DNA of 64,000 nucleotides from an uncultured Bacteroidales bacterium (GTDB lineage Bacteria; Bacteroidota; Bacteroidia; Bacteroidales; Bacteroidaceae): NCBI GenBank assembly GCA_902772585.1, contig CACYBB010000005.1:39241-103240 (forward strand). The letters run 5' to 3'. This document shows positions 35,022-43,842 of the stretch, in pieces; position 1 is the first letter of the stretch; each line of letters begins with the position of its first letter. A model generated the notes under the pieces. It made no database searches. It had not been told where the DNA came from and saw nothing but the letters and a program-made list of their open reading frames with translations. The position numbers and the translations under genes are program-made.

Positions 35022-36512
35022 ATGGCAAACAGGTATTTATTAGGTTTCGATGTTGGCAGCTCGTCTGTCAAGGCATCGCTCGTGAATGCAGACAGTGGAA
35101 AATGTGTAGCAACAGCGTTCTATCCGGAGAAGGAAGCACCCATTATGGCTGTTAAGGCAGGATGGGCTGAGCAGGACCCTCAGATGTGGTGGGACAATGC
35201 CAAGTTGGCACTTAAGAAGATTATGGCCGATGCAGGGGCTACGGCCGATGACGTGAAGGCTATCGGTATCTCTTACCAGATGCACGGTCTGGTATGTGTC
35301 GATAAGGACCTGAAGGCACTGCGTCCTTCTATCATCTGGTGTGACTCGCGTGCTGTTCCCTATGGTGAGAAGGCATTCAATGAGTTGGGTGCCGACCAGT
35401 GTCTGAGTCACCTGCTGAACTCTCCTGGTAACTTCACTGCTGCTAAACTGGCGTGGGTGAAGGAGAACGAGCCTGAGACCTATAAGAAGATTTATAAGAT
35501 TATGCTGCCTGGCGACTACATCGCTACGCGCCTTTCTGGCGTGGCTAATACAACGGTAAGTGGTCTGTCTGAGGGTATGTTCTGGGACTTCAAGAACAAC
35601 CAGGTGGCTGATTTCCTGATGAAGTACTATGGCTTCGACCAGTCACTCATTGCAGACATCGTGCCTACCTTCAGCGTACAGAGCGAGGTTTGTGCCGAGG
35701 CCGCTGCAGAGTTGGGCTTGAAGGCAGGTACTCCTATTACTTACCGTGGTGGTGACCAGCCTAACAATGCTTTGTCACTGAATGTGCTCAATCCTGGTGA
35801 GATTGCAGCTACTGCAGGTACCAGTGGTGTTGTCTATGGTGTGCTGGGCGACGTCAACTACGATCCGAAGAGCCGTGTCAATACCTTTGCTCACGTAAAT
35901 CATACTGCTGAGCAGACACGTCTGGGCGTGCTGTTGTGTATTAACGGTACGGGTATCCTGAACGCATGGACACATCGTAACATTACACCAGAGATTGGTT
36001 ATGCAGAGATGAACGACCTGGCTGCTCAGGCTCCTATTGGTAGCGAGGGTGTCACCGTCATTCCATTTGGTAACGGTGCTGAGCGCGTGCTGCAGAACAA
36101 GGAGATTGGCTGTTCTATCAACGGTCTGAGTTTCAACAAGCACAACAAGTCTCACTTGGTACGTGCTGCCCAGGAGGGTATTGTCTTCTCGTTCTGCTAT
36201 GGTATGGAAATCATGCAGCAGATGGGTATGGACATCAAGAAGATTCACGCTGGTAAGGCCAATATGTTCCTGAGTCCGTTGTTCCGTAATACACTGGCAG
36301 GCGTCAGTGGTGCTACTATCGAGCTCTACGATACGGACGGTTCTGTAGGTGCTGCCAAGGGTGCTGGTATCGGTGCTGGTATCTACAAGGATGCCAACGA
36401 GGCCTTTGCTACACTCGACAAGCTGCAGGTTATTGAGCCTGATGCAGCTCATCGTGATGAGTATCTGGCAGCCTATGCCCGTTGGAAGGCTGTGCTGGAG
36501 TCTAAGATCTAA
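35022..36512 (+). CDS. xylB: Xylulokinase
   Basis: XylB phosphorylates D-xylulose to xylulose 5-phosphate. The 496-residue FGGY-family protein has LLGFDVGSSSVKASL (phosphate 1), the substrate-binding SYQMHGLV and IIWCDSR, the catalytic Asp in RGGDQPNNALSLN, and AATAGTSGVVYG for ATP. Length is standard. It stands alone here, without xylA or a transporter, and ends at a strong hairpin. Confidence 0.92.
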   Translation: MANRYLLGFDVGSSSVKASLVNADSGKCVATAFYPEKEAPIMAVKAGWAEQDPQMWWDNAKLALKKIMADAGATADDVKAIGISYQMHGLVCVDKDLKALRPSIIWCDSRAVPYGEKAFNELGADQCLSHLLNSPGNFTAAKLAWVKENEPETYKKIYKIMLPGDYIATRLSGVANTTVSGLSEGMFWDFKNNQVADFLMKYYGFDQSLIADIVPTFSVQSEVCAEAAAELGLKAGTPITYRGGDQPNNALSLNVLNPGEIAATAGTSGVVYGVLGDVNYDPKSRVNTFAHVNHTAEQTRLGVLLCINGTGILNAWTHRNITPEIGYAEMNDLAAQAPIGSEGVTVIPFGNGAERVLQNKEIGCSINGLSFNKHNKSHLVRAAQEGIVFSFCYGMEIMQQMGMDIKKIHAGKANMFLSPLFRNTLAGVSGATIELYDTDGSVGAAKGAGIGAGIYKDANEAFATLDKLQVIEPDAAHRDEYLAAYARWKAVLESKI

Positions 36513-36533
36513 GAAGATTCTCCATCATAAAAG

Positions 36534-36570
36534 AATCGGCAGTGCCAACGTTGGTACTGCCGATTTCTTT
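36534..36570. terminator. Bidirectional terminator between xylB and glnN
   Basis: AATCGGCAGTGCCAAC (36534-36549) pairs with GTTGGTACTGCCGATT (36550-36565), nearly perfect with almost no loop, and is followed by TCTTT. It lies 22 bases after xylB and 24 bases from the convergent glutamine synthetase stop. Confidence 0.8.
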
Positions 36571-36593
36571 ATGTGTTGTTTCTTGTCTTGTGC

Positions 36594-38786
36594 TTATCGG
36601 ATGAAGAGCAGTTCGCGGTATTTGGGTAGTGTCCACAGACCGTCCTCCACAATCATCTCCAGTTTGTCAATCTCCTTGCGGATAGCCTCCATGTGCGGAC
36701 AAACGGTGTCGTGGTAGGCAATGGCGCGCTGATGAATGGCGTCGATGCGGTTGGCTACGCGACGAGCTTCTGTCAAATCTTCGACCAGTTGCTCGATTTT
36801 CTCTGTGCGCTCTGCAATTTCCTCGATGAGTTTCATATTACGGGCACTGAGACGGTCGGCCTTGTCAGCACTGAACACATCCTTCATGCCTTGCACGTTC
36901 TTGATGAGTTGTGACTGATAGTGCGTGGAAACGGGGATGATGTGGTTCATGGCCAAATCACCCAGTACGCGAGCCTCAATCTGTACGGTCTTCACATACG
37001 TCTCCCATTTCACCTCGTTGCGGGCCTCCAACTCCTTGCGGTTCATGACCTTGGTGCTCTCAAACATCTTCACCGAAGACTCATCGAGATAATGCTCGAA
37101 GATAACGGGACATGACTTCTCGACATCCAGGCCACGCTTGGCGGCTTCCTTTACCCATTCCTCAGAATAGCCGTTGCCGTCGAAGCGGATGGGCTTACAG
37201 GTCTTTACATCGTCCTTCAACACTTCAAGAATGGCGGAAATCTTGTTCTCGCCCTTCGCAATCTTTGCATCCACACGCTCCTTAAATGAATTCAGAGCCT
37301 CTGCCATAGCTGCATTCAGAGCAATCATGGCACTGGCACAGTTAACGCTGGAACCAGGAGCACGGAACTCGAAACGATTACCCGTGAAGGCAAAGGGTGA
37401 CGTGCGGTTACGGTCAGTATTGTCGACGATGAGGTCGGGAATCTGTGGGATGTCAATCTCCATGCCTTGCTTGCCCTTCAGGTTGAAGAGCTCGTTCTTG
37501 TCCGACTGTTCGATATGGTCGAGCAATTCTGTCAACTGCGTGCCCAGGAAACTGGAGATGATGGCAGGCGGTGCCTCGTTGCCACCCAGACGATGGGCGT
37601 TGGTGGCACTCATAATCGAGGCCTTCAGAAGCCCATTATGTTTATAGACTGCCATCAGCGTCTCTACGATGAATGTGATGAAACGCAGATTCTCTTCAGG
37701 CGTATTGCCTGGGGCGTGCAACAGTACTCCGTTATCTGCAGAGAGCGACCAGTTGTTGTGCTTACCGCTGCCGTTGATGCCGTCGAAGGGCTTTTCGTGC
37801 AGCAATACACGGAAACCGTGGTTGCGAGCCACCTTCTTCATCAGTGACATCAGCAGCATGTTGTGGTCTACAGCCAGGTTGCACTCCTCGAAGATGGGAG
37901 CTAACTCAAACTGGTTGGGAGCAACCTCATTATGGCGTGTCTTTACGGGAATGGCGAGTTCAAGGGCCTGAATCTCCAGGTCTTTCATAAAGGCTTGTAC
38001 GCGGTCGGGGATGGTGCCAAAGTAGTGGTCGTCCATCTGCTGGTTCTTGGCACTTTCGTGACCCATCAGCGTGCGTCCCGTCATTAGTAGGTCCGGACGG
38101 GCGGAGTAGAGACCTTCGTCAACCAGGAAATATTCCTGTTCCCAACCCAGGTTGACCTGCACCTTGGTGACGTCGTCATAGAAATACTGGCAGACATCCT
38201 TGGCAGCTTTGCCTACAGCATGCAGGGCACGCAACAGGGGAGCCTTGTAGTCGAGCGCTTCACCTGTATAGGCAATAAAGATGGTTGGGATACACAATGT
38301 GTCGTCTATGATGAATACAGGACTTGTAGGGTCCCAGGCACTGTAACCGCGAGCCTCGAAGGTGTTGCGGATACCACCGTTGGGGAAGCTGGAAGCGTCC
38401 GGCTCCTGCTGTACCAGCAGCTTGCCCGAGAACTTCTCAATCATACCACCCTTACCGTCGTGTTCCACAAAGGCATCGTGCTTCTCAGCGGTACCTTCCG
38501 TCAGGGGTTGGAACCAGTGAGTATAGTGCGTCACACCCATCTCCAATGCCCACTGCTTCATACCTGCAGCCACGGCATCGGCTATTGAACGGTCCAGACT
38601 GGCACCGTTATCCATCACGTCAATCATCTTGTCGTAGACGTTCTTCGGCAGATAACGATACATCTTCTCCTTATTAAATACGTACTTGCCGAAATACTCC
38701 GACGGACGCTCTGAGGGTGCCTTTACGTCGAGGGCACGCTTCTTGAACGCCTCTTCTACTACCTGAAATCTTAAATTGTTTGCCAT
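36594..38786 (-). CDS. glnN: Glutamine synthetase type III
   Basis: GSIII makes glutamine from glutamate, ammonia and ATP. The 730-residue protein has the long N-terminus specific to type III (SERPSEYFGKYVFNKEKMYRYLP), the catalytic stretches WEQEYFLVDEG, KTRHNEVAPNQFELAP and FDGINGSGKHNNWSLS, and FRAPGSSVNCASAMIALN. This class is typical of Bacteroidetes and cyanobacteria. It follows aguB by 27 bases, perhaps in one transcript, so ammonia released in agmatine breakdown would meet its assimilating enzyme; that link is inference. Confidence 0.94.
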   Translation of the reverse strand: MANNLRFQVVEEAFKKRALDVKAPSERPSEYFGKYVFNKEKMYRYLPKNVYDKMIDVMDNGASLDRSIADAVAAGMKQWALEMGVTHYTHWFQPLTEGTAEKHDAFVEHDGKGGMIEKFSGKLLVQQEPDASSFPNGGIRNTFEARGYSAWDPTSPVFIIDDTLCIPTIFIAYTGEALDYKAPLLRALHAVGKAAKDVCQYFYDDVTKVQVNLGWEQEYFLVDEGLYSARPDLLMTGRTLMGHESAKNQQMDDHYFGTIPDRVQAFMKDLEIQALELAIPVKTRHNEVAPNQFELAPIFEECNLAVDHNMLLMSLMKKVARNHGFRVLLHEKPFDGINGSGKHNNWSLSADNGVLLHAPGNTPEENLRFITFIVETLMAVYKHNGLLKASIMSATNAHRLGGNEAPPAIISSFLGTQLTELLDHIEQSDKNELFNLKGKQGMEIDIPQIPDLIVDNTDRNRTSPFAFTGNRFEFRAPGSSVNCASAMIALNAAMAEALNSFKERVDAKIAKGENKISAILEVLKDDVKTCKPIRFDGNGYSEEWVKEAAKRGLDVEKSCPVIFEHYLDESSVKMFESTKVMNRKELEARNEVKWETYVKTVQIEARVLGDLAMNHIIPVSTHYQSQLIKNVQGMKDVFSADKADRLSARNMKLIEEIAERTEKIEQLVEDLTEARRVANRIDAIHQRAIAYHDTVCPHMEAIRKEIDKLEMIVEDGLWTLPKYRELLFIR

Positions 38787-38813
38787 TATTTCAATTTACA
38801 ATTTGACAATTTA

Positions 38814-39671
38814 CTATTTATCAATGAAACGGCATGTTAGGTCGTTATAATTCTCTATGCGACGATCTCTAAGGAACGGCCACCAGCGGCGCACTTGTTC
38901 CGAACGCTGCATGTCGATTTCAACAATCTTAGTCACTTCTTCAATGATAGGAGCCTCGTAGAGCAATTCGCCTTGTGGACCTGCAACGAACGATGTTCCC
39001 CAGAAGGGTACACCATTTTCTTCACCACAGCGGTTAACCGTCACGACGGGAAGCCCGTTGGCCACAGCATGACCACGCTGAACGGTCTGCCACGCCATGC
39101 GCTGACGCTCTTGTTCTTGTGGTGTGTCATTGGGGTCGTAGCCAATGGCAGTGGGGTAGATGAGCAATTCTGCCCCCTGCAGTGCCATCAGGCGTGCAGC
39201 CTCAGGATACCACTGGTCCCAACATACCAGCACACCTAGCTTGCCTACAGAGGTTTGGATGGGTTTGAAGCCCGAATCGCCAGGAGTAAAGTAGAACTTC
39301 TCGTAGTAGCCAGGGTCGTCAGGGATGTGCATCTTGCGGTATTTACCTGCAATGGTTCCGTCCTTCTCCAGCACCACAGCGGTGTTGTGGTACAGACCTG
39401 TAGCACGACGTTCAAACAGCGAGGTCACGATGACCACACCCAATTCCTTAGCAAGATTGCCGAAAAACGTAGTCGAGGGACCAGGAACGGTCTCTGCCAA
39501 GTCGAAGAGGTTGACATTCTCCTCTTTGCAGAAATACAGTGAGTTGTGCAACTCCTGCAGAACAATGAGTTCTGCGCCTGCTTTGGCCAACTGACGAATC
39601 TTGGTAGCCAAGTGGAGCACGTTGGTTTTCACGTCCTCAACGTTGTGCTGTTGTATGATTCCTATCTTCAT
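38814..39671 (-). CDS. aguB: N-carbamoylputrescine amidase
   Basis: AguB hydrolyses N-carbamoylputrescine to putrescine, CO2 and ammonia. The 285-residue nitrilase-superfamily protein has the triad Glu40 (LQELH), Lys113 (KYRKMHIPDD) and Cys150 (GVLVCWDQWYPE). The surroundings YYEKFYFTPGD and RRIENYNDL match the AguB subfamily. AguA, which makes its substrate, is encoded 0.8 kb away at 40476-41432. TACCTTTG on the minus strand (39696-39703) is a likely promoter element. Confidence 0.9.
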   Translation of the reverse strand: MKIGIIQQHNVEDVKTNVLHLATKIRQLAKAGAELIVLQELHNSLYFCKEENVNLFDLAETVPGPSTTFFGNLAKELGVVIVTSLFERRATGLYHNTAVVLEKDGTIAGKYRKMHIPDDPGYYEKFYFTPGDSGFKPIQTSVGKLGVLVCWDQWYPEAARLMALQGAELLIYPTAIGYDPNDTPQEQERQRMAWQTVQRGHAVANGLPVVTVNRCGEENGVPFWGTSFVAGPQGELLYEAPIIEEVTKIVEIDMQRSEQVRRWWPFLRDRRIENYNDLTCRFIDK

Positions 39672-39753
39672 AGTCTCGTTTTTTTAAAAACAGTGCAAAG
39701 GTACAAAATAAAATGAAAAGAGAAAAAATATCGTGTTATTTCTGGTTATTTTT

Positions 39754-39784
39754 TTTGCCGCTTCCATAATTATTGCTACTTTTG
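39754..39784 (+). promoter_or_regulatory. Promoter of the 39814 lipoprotein gene
   Basis: TTTG (39754-39757) is followed after 19 bases by TACTTTTG (39777-39784), a full consensus match. It fixes the start at ATG 39814 instead of the longer open frame from 39733. Confidence 0.8.
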
Positions 39785-39813
39785 CAGGCAAATTTTATAA
39801 AAAACGCACAAAA

Positions 39814-40479
39814 ATGAAAACAATGAAAGTATTTGGTATTGTCTTGGCCTTGGTGATGGCTGTAAGTCTTTCGTCATGTGTAAAGAATGGTGACGGTGAT
39901 GATTTGGATAAGAAGTGGGAAGAGTGGATACAGGAGGTCAGAACCGAAATCAAGGCCTCTTATGGCTCCTACGAAGGCAAACTGTATACGATGTCGAATG
40001 ATCAGTCAACGACAGAAGGTGAAGAAGCCAAGAAAGACGAAATAGACGCTACCTGGACACTCAACAATGATAGCACGATAGACCTTCATAACGTGCCGAC
40101 AGCACTATTGGTGAAGCAGCTGCCAGAAAGCCAGAAGGGACTGAAAGAGGCAGTCAGCAACGCTGGCAACGTCAATATTCATGTGCAAATGCTTTACAAC
40201 TATTATTATCACTCGCCTTTACTGATGTATGTCTATCCGCAGTATGTGACATTCCCGATTACTTACGGAGACGAAACACATCAAGTGGAAATTCAATTCT
40301 ACACTACTGAGGAGAACTCTGGTACTTATGCTCAGTATATGATGAAGGATGAGGCTACCTACGTTCACAAGAACATTATCTATCTGTTCCCCAAGAGACT
40401 GTACATGGACAACAAACTGCAGGCAGAGTTTACATCTACTGCCTTCCTTGTATGGCTCGGCGCCAAGAAAACGCTTTAG
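39814..40479 (+). CDS. Lipoprotein, DUF4840-like, function unknown
   Basis: The 221-residue protein begins MKTMKVFGIVLALVMAVSLS and has a lipobox ending SSC. The mature part holds a predicted beta-rich domain: SYGSYEGKLYTMSNDQ, TWTLNNDSTIDLHNVP and VTFPITYGDETHQVEIQFY. This resembles Bacteroidales DUF4840-type lipoproteins, a tentative match. It lies between aguB and aguA on the opposite strand; its stop overlaps the aguA stop by four bases. Confidence 0.72.
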   Translation: MKTMKVFGIVLALVMAVSLSSCVKNGDGDDLDKKWEEWIQEVRTEIKASYGSYEGKLYTMSNDQSTTEGEEAKKDEIDATWTLNNDSTIDLHNVPTALLVKQLPESQKGLKEAVSNAGNVNIHVQMLYNYYYHSPLLMYVYPQYVTFPITYGDETHQVEIQFYTTEENSGTYAQYMMKDEATYVHKNIIYLFPKRLYMDNKLQAEFTSTAFLVWLGAKKTL

Positions 40480-41432
40480 TAATATTGCATCGTACAGCAG
40501 TGTAGCGAGCCGTGCTGCTTGATGACGGTTCGACAGTCAATGCCAACTATCTCCCGGTCTGGAAATGCCTGCCCAACAATGCGCATGGCCTCTTCGTCCA
40601 GATCGGGTTGATTATAGGTGGGCACCAGTACAGCATCATTCACCACCAGGTAGTTGGCGTATGTTGCAGGCAGACGGTCACCATCGTCGAAGATAGGACG
40701 GGGTAGAGGTAGCTTCAACAGACGATAGGGCTTCCCTTCCAGTGTCTTGAGGCCTTTTAGTTCCTCTTCCATCAGTGCCAGGTCAGGATGGTCACTGTCG
40801 CCTCCTGTATATAATAAGGTATCGTTAGGACAGATTCTAACCAGTGTGTCAATGTGACCGTCAGTGTCGTCGCCAAGCAATGAGCCGTGTTGCAGCCAGA
40901 CAATGCGTTCAGCCCCCAGCCATTCCTTCAGGCGTTCCTCAATCTCGTTTCTTGTCAATGGCTGATTGCGGTGAGGAGCCATTAGACAACACTCCGTAGT
41001 AAAGATGGTACCCTTGCCGTCGCTCTCTATCGAACCGCCTTCCAACACAAAGTCCAAGTGATCTTCGTACTCTCCCTTGACTAGTCCTTGCTCATAGAGA
41101 TGACGGTTAATCTCATTGTCCAATGTCGCCTCGAACTTCTCACCCCATCCGTTGAACTTGAAGTCAAGAAGAACCTGTGTTTTTGACATTGGGTCAAGAG
41201 TCGTTTCTTCCACTGTAATAAACCCGTGGTCACGTGCCCACGTGTCGTTATGGGAAATCTCATCAACTATCAATAATGGTTCACGCTTGCGTATCTCGCG
41301 TGCCATCTCTTCATATACAGCGGTGATTTCACCGAGGATGGGAGCCCAGTCGGTATCCTTGTGTGGCCACGTCAGTTGCACCATACTTTGGTGCTCCCAT
41401 TCGGCCAACATGCGTCGTTTTTGCTTTTTCAT
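40476..41432 (-). CDS. aguA: Agmatine deiminase
   Basis: AguA converts agmatine to N-carbamoylputrescine and ammonia. The 318-residue protein belongs to the PAD_porph family: WEHQSMVQLTWPHKDTDW near the start, NDTWARDHGF and LEGGSIESDG for guanidinium binding, HIDTLVRI, and catalytic Cys312 in HGSLHCCTMQ. Together with aguB it completes the agmatine route to putrescine. A minus-strand TACTTTTG (41437-41444) ends only four bases before the ATG, suggesting a nearly leaderless mRNA. Confidence 0.92.
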   Translation of the reverse strand: MKKQKRRMLAEWEHQSMVQLTWPHKDTDWAPILGEITAVYEEMAREIRKREPLLIVDEISHNDTWARDHGFITVEETTLDPMSKTQVLLDFKFNGWGEKFEATLDNEINRHLYEQGLVKGEYEDHLDFVLEGGSIESDGKGTIFTTECCLMAPHRNQPLTRNEIEERLKEWLGAERIVWLQHGSLLGDDTDGHIDTLVRICPNDTLLYTGGDSDHPDLALMEEELKGLKTLEGKPYRLLKLPLPRPIFDDGDRLPATYANYLVVNDAVLVPTYNQPDLDEEAMRIVGQAFPDREIVGIDCRTVIKQHGSLHCCTMQYY

Positions 41433-41436
41433 GCCG

Positions 41437-41444
41437 CAAAAGTA
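41437..41444 (-). promoter_or_regulatory. -7 element of aguA, leaderless arrangement
   Basis: CAAAAGTA on the plus strand reads TACTTTTG on the minus strand and ends four bases before the aguA ATG (41432). No clear TTTG was seen 20 bases upstream. Confidence 0.5.
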
Positions 41445-41449
41445 TAAAA

Positions 41450-41487
41450 TAATTATGAATTATGCATTATGAATTATGAATTATTTA
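41450..41487. repeat. ATTATGAATT-type AT-rich repeat
   Basis: The stretch consists of overlapping copies of ATTATGAATT with a central ATTATGCATT, between the divergent aguA and ABC genes. It contains no gene. Confidence 0.5.
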
Positions 41488-41505
41488 TTACCTTTGCAGG
41501 CAATT

Positions 41506-41961
41506 ATGATGTTAGAACTGCATAATGTAACCATCGGAGAACTCATCAACGGATTGTCTGCTACCCTTGAGGACGGACAAATCGTTGGATTGCAGGGTAA
41601 AGGAAAGACCACTCTGTTGAGAGCTGTCATGGGGCTTATTCCCATTGATAGCGGACATATTTGTATTGATGGTGAACTGTTGACACCAGACTCTGCCCCT
41701 TTCTTCCGTCGCTCTATGGCCTATGTGCCACAGCGCCTTTCCGTGCCTGAGGGCTACGATAAAGTTCCTACCGACTATGTGGCGTTGGTGCGTCGCGCTA
41801 TCGAGTCTGGCAAGCAGTTGCTGGTGGTCGATGAACCCGCTGAACCTCTTGATGCTGAGGCTCAACAGACTGTTGGCCGTTTGCTGATAGAGGCTGTTCA
41901 GCAGGGACGTACCGTGCTGACAGTCATGAATCCGTTGAACGATAATTATATCCAGCTATGA
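41506..41961 (+). CDS. Shortened ABC ATPase (FetA-like), no signature motif
   Basis: Only 151 residues long (ATG 41506 or 41509), against about 200-230 for a normal cassette. Walker A GLQGKGKT and Walker B QLLVVDEPAEPLD are present, as is FFRRSMAYVPQRLSVPEG at the Q-loop. The helical domain with LSGGQ is absent: PTDYVALVRR runs directly into Walker B, and the switch His is not seen (VLTVMNPLND). TACCTTTG at 41489-41496 is the likely promoter. It overlaps the next gene (ATGA), whose product resembles a fragment of the FetB permease, so the pair may be a decayed fetAB. Confidence 0.65.
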   Translation: MMLELHNVTIGELINGLSATLEDGQIVGLQGKGKTTLLRAVMGLIPIDSGHICIDGELLTPDSAPFFRRSMAYVPQRLSVPEGYDKVPTDYVALVRRAIESGKQLLVVDEPAEPLDAEAQQTVGRLLIEAVQQGRTVLTVMNPLNDNYIQL

Positions 41962-42197
41962 TCAACTTCTTCATTGTCGTTGTGGTGGCATTCCTTGCCT
42001 GGAAAGGGTATTTCGCTGTGCGCAGAGCCATTAGAACCTATAAGAAAGACCGCGAGGAGCACGACTCGCTGCGCGAATATCTGGTTGCAAACGGCGCTAC
42101 CAAGTTTCAGTCACTTTGGCCCTTCTATCGTCATGCTCTGCAACGTGCTTTTAAGATAAAAATGCAGTTTTTCTCAAAAAAAGTTGGTAACTCTTAG
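41958..42197 (+). CDS. Small membrane protein, FetB-like fragment
   Basis: This 79-residue protein has one N-terminal membrane helix (residues 3-19) and the cytoplasmic stretch REYLVANGATKFQSLWPFYRHALQRAFKIK. The latter resembles the LGATPWQALRP-type coupling loop of FetB iron-export permeases. FetB has about 250 residues, so most membrane segments are missing. The ATG overlaps the ABC ATPase stop. It may be a remnant, or with the ATPase a reduced working pair; I favour a remnant. Confidence 0.55.
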   Translation: MINFFIVVVVAFLAWKGYFAVRRAIRTYKKDREEHDSLREYLVANGATKFQSLWPFYRHALQRAFKIKMQFFSKKVGNS

Positions 42198-42268
42198 GGC
42201 AGTTGCCATTTTTTTTGTAATTTTGCAGCCCATAAAGGTATTATTGACACACAAAAGGTAAAAACATT

Positions 42269-43744
42269 ATGGGTGGCTTCTTTGGCACAATCTCTACAAA
42301 GGACTGCGTAAACGACTTGTTTTACGGGACTGACTACAACTCGCACTTAGGTACAAAACGCGCCGGATTGGTGACTTTTGATGAGGAAAGCGGCTTCCAC
42401 CGCAGTATTCACTCTTTGGAGCGCCAGTATTTTCGTTCACGTTTCGAGGACGAACTCGACTCTTTCAAAGGGCATCAGGGGTTAGGTGTTATCAGCGATA
42501 CTGATCCACAACCCATCATCGTCAACTCCCATTTGGGTCGCTATGCGGTGGTGACGGTTGCCAAAATCAACAACCAGCGCGAGATAGCTGAGGAATTGTT
42601 GAAGCAACGCATGCACTTCAGTGAGATGTCCGCAAATAATATCAACCAGACCGAATTGGTAGCCTTGCTCATCAATATGGGTAACACGTTCGTAGAGGGT
42701 ATCAATAAGGTCTATCAGAAGATTGAGGGCTCGTGCTCAATGCTGATTCTTACGGAAGATGGCATCATTGCTGCTCGTGACTTCCTGGGACGCACACCTA
42801 TTGTTATTGGTAAGAAGGAGATTCATCGCCTGTCACCTATTGGCACGGACGAGTTCATCCAGTCGTATGCTGTCACCAGCGAGACTACCAGTTTCCCCAA
42901 CCTGGATTACAAGGTAATTCGTGACCTGGGACCTGGTGAGATTGTCAAGTTGAAGGCCGACGGTGTTGAGGTGTTGCAGAAACCTTTCTCTCGCTGTCAG
43001 ATATGTGCCTTCCTGTGGGTTTACTATGGTTTCCCTGCCAGCGACTATCAGGGCGTCAATACAGAGTATGTACGCGAGAAGAACGGTCGTCTGCTGGGCG
43101 AGAAAGACGATGTTGAGGCCGATATCGTCTGCGGTATTCCTGATTCTGGCGTAGGTATGGCATTAGGCTATTCTGAGGGTAAGAAGATTCCCTACAAGCG
43201 TGCCGTGCTGAAGTACACACCAACGTGGCCTCGCTCGTTTACCCCTGGAAATCAGGTGCGTCGCGACCTTGTGGCTAAGATGAAGCTCATTCCTAATCCT
43301 GCCATTTTGAAAGACCAGCGCATCGTCTTCTGTGATGACTCCATCGTGCGTGGTACACAGTTGCGCGACAATGTGCGCACCTTCTTTGATAACGGTGCTA
43401 AGGAGGTTCACGTTCGTATTTCTTGTCCGCCATTGGTTTACGGCTGTCCTTTTATAGGATTCACATCGTCAAAAAGCGATTTGGAACTCATCAGCCGCCG
43501 TATTATCCGCGACTTCGAGGGTGACGATAAGAAGAAACTCACGGAATATGCTAAGACGGGTACGCCAGAGTATGAGCGCATGGTTAAGGAGATAGCCCGT
43601 CGCTTGGGACTGACCTCCCTGAAGTTTGCCACGATAGAAGACCTTATCGACTCCATTGGACTGCCTAAAGACCAGGTCTGCACGCACTGTTTCGATGGTA
43701 CCAGCTATTGTCACGAGAAGGACAATGAGAAGTGGTTCACATAA
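42269..43744 (+). CDS. PurF-like amidophosphoribosyltransferase family protein without the N-terminal Cys
   Basis: The 491-residue protein keeps the full PurF layout: an Ntn-type glutaminase domain (about 1-230), then a phosphoribosyltransferase domain with the PRPP loop VFCDDSIVRGTQ. Putative Fe-S Cys are also present (SRCQIC, ISCPP/YGCPF, CTHC). The enzyme family uses Cys after the initiator Met (MCGI) to release ammonia from glutamine; here the start is MGGFFG, with Gly. The change seems shared by a second PurF-like family of Bacteroidetes. It may use free ammonia, have another nucleophile or have another role. TAATTTTG at 42218-42225 precedes it. Confidence 0.75.
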   Translation: MGGFFGTISTKDCVNDLFYGTDYNSHLGTKRAGLVTFDEESGFHRSIHSLERQYFRSRFEDELDSFKGHQGLGVISDTDPQPIIVNSHLGRYAVVTVAKINNQREIAEELLKQRMHFSEMSANNINQTELVALLINMGNTFVEGINKVYQKIEGSCSMLILTEDGIIAARDFLGRTPIVIGKKEIHRLSPIGTDEFIQSYAVTSETTSFPNLDYKVIRDLGPGEIVKLKADGVEVLQKPFSRCQICAFLWVYYGFPASDYQGVNTEYVREKNGRLLGEKDDVEADIVCGIPDSGVGMALGYSEGKKIPYKRAVLKYTPTWPRSFTPGNQVRRDLVAKMKLIPNPAILKDQRIVFCDDSIVRGTQLRDNVRTFFDNGAKEVHVRISCPPLVYGCPFIGFTSSKSDLELISRRIIRDFEGDDKKKLTEYAKTGTPEYERMVKEIARRLGLTSLKFATIEDLIDSIGLPKDQVCTHCFDGTSYCHEKDNEKWFT

Positions 43745-43778
43745 ATGAAAGATGAAAAATTAAAAAAATAAAAAAATA

Positions 43779-43809
43779 AAAGACGGATTCTTGTAGTTCG
43801 TCTTTTTTT
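43779..43809 (+). terminator. Terminator after the purF-like gene
   Basis: AAAGACG (43779-43785) pairs with CGTCTTT (43799-43805), followed by a run of T. The TACCTTTG promoter element of the next gene (43812-43819) begins directly behind it. Confidence 0.75.
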
Positions 43810-43842
43810 CGTACCTTTGCAGTCTAAAATCATTTTAGAAGC

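Noticed and set aside
39733-39813. N-terminal extension of the lipoprotein at 39814
   Set aside because: It covers the -33 and -7 elements; the lipobox fits ATG 39814.
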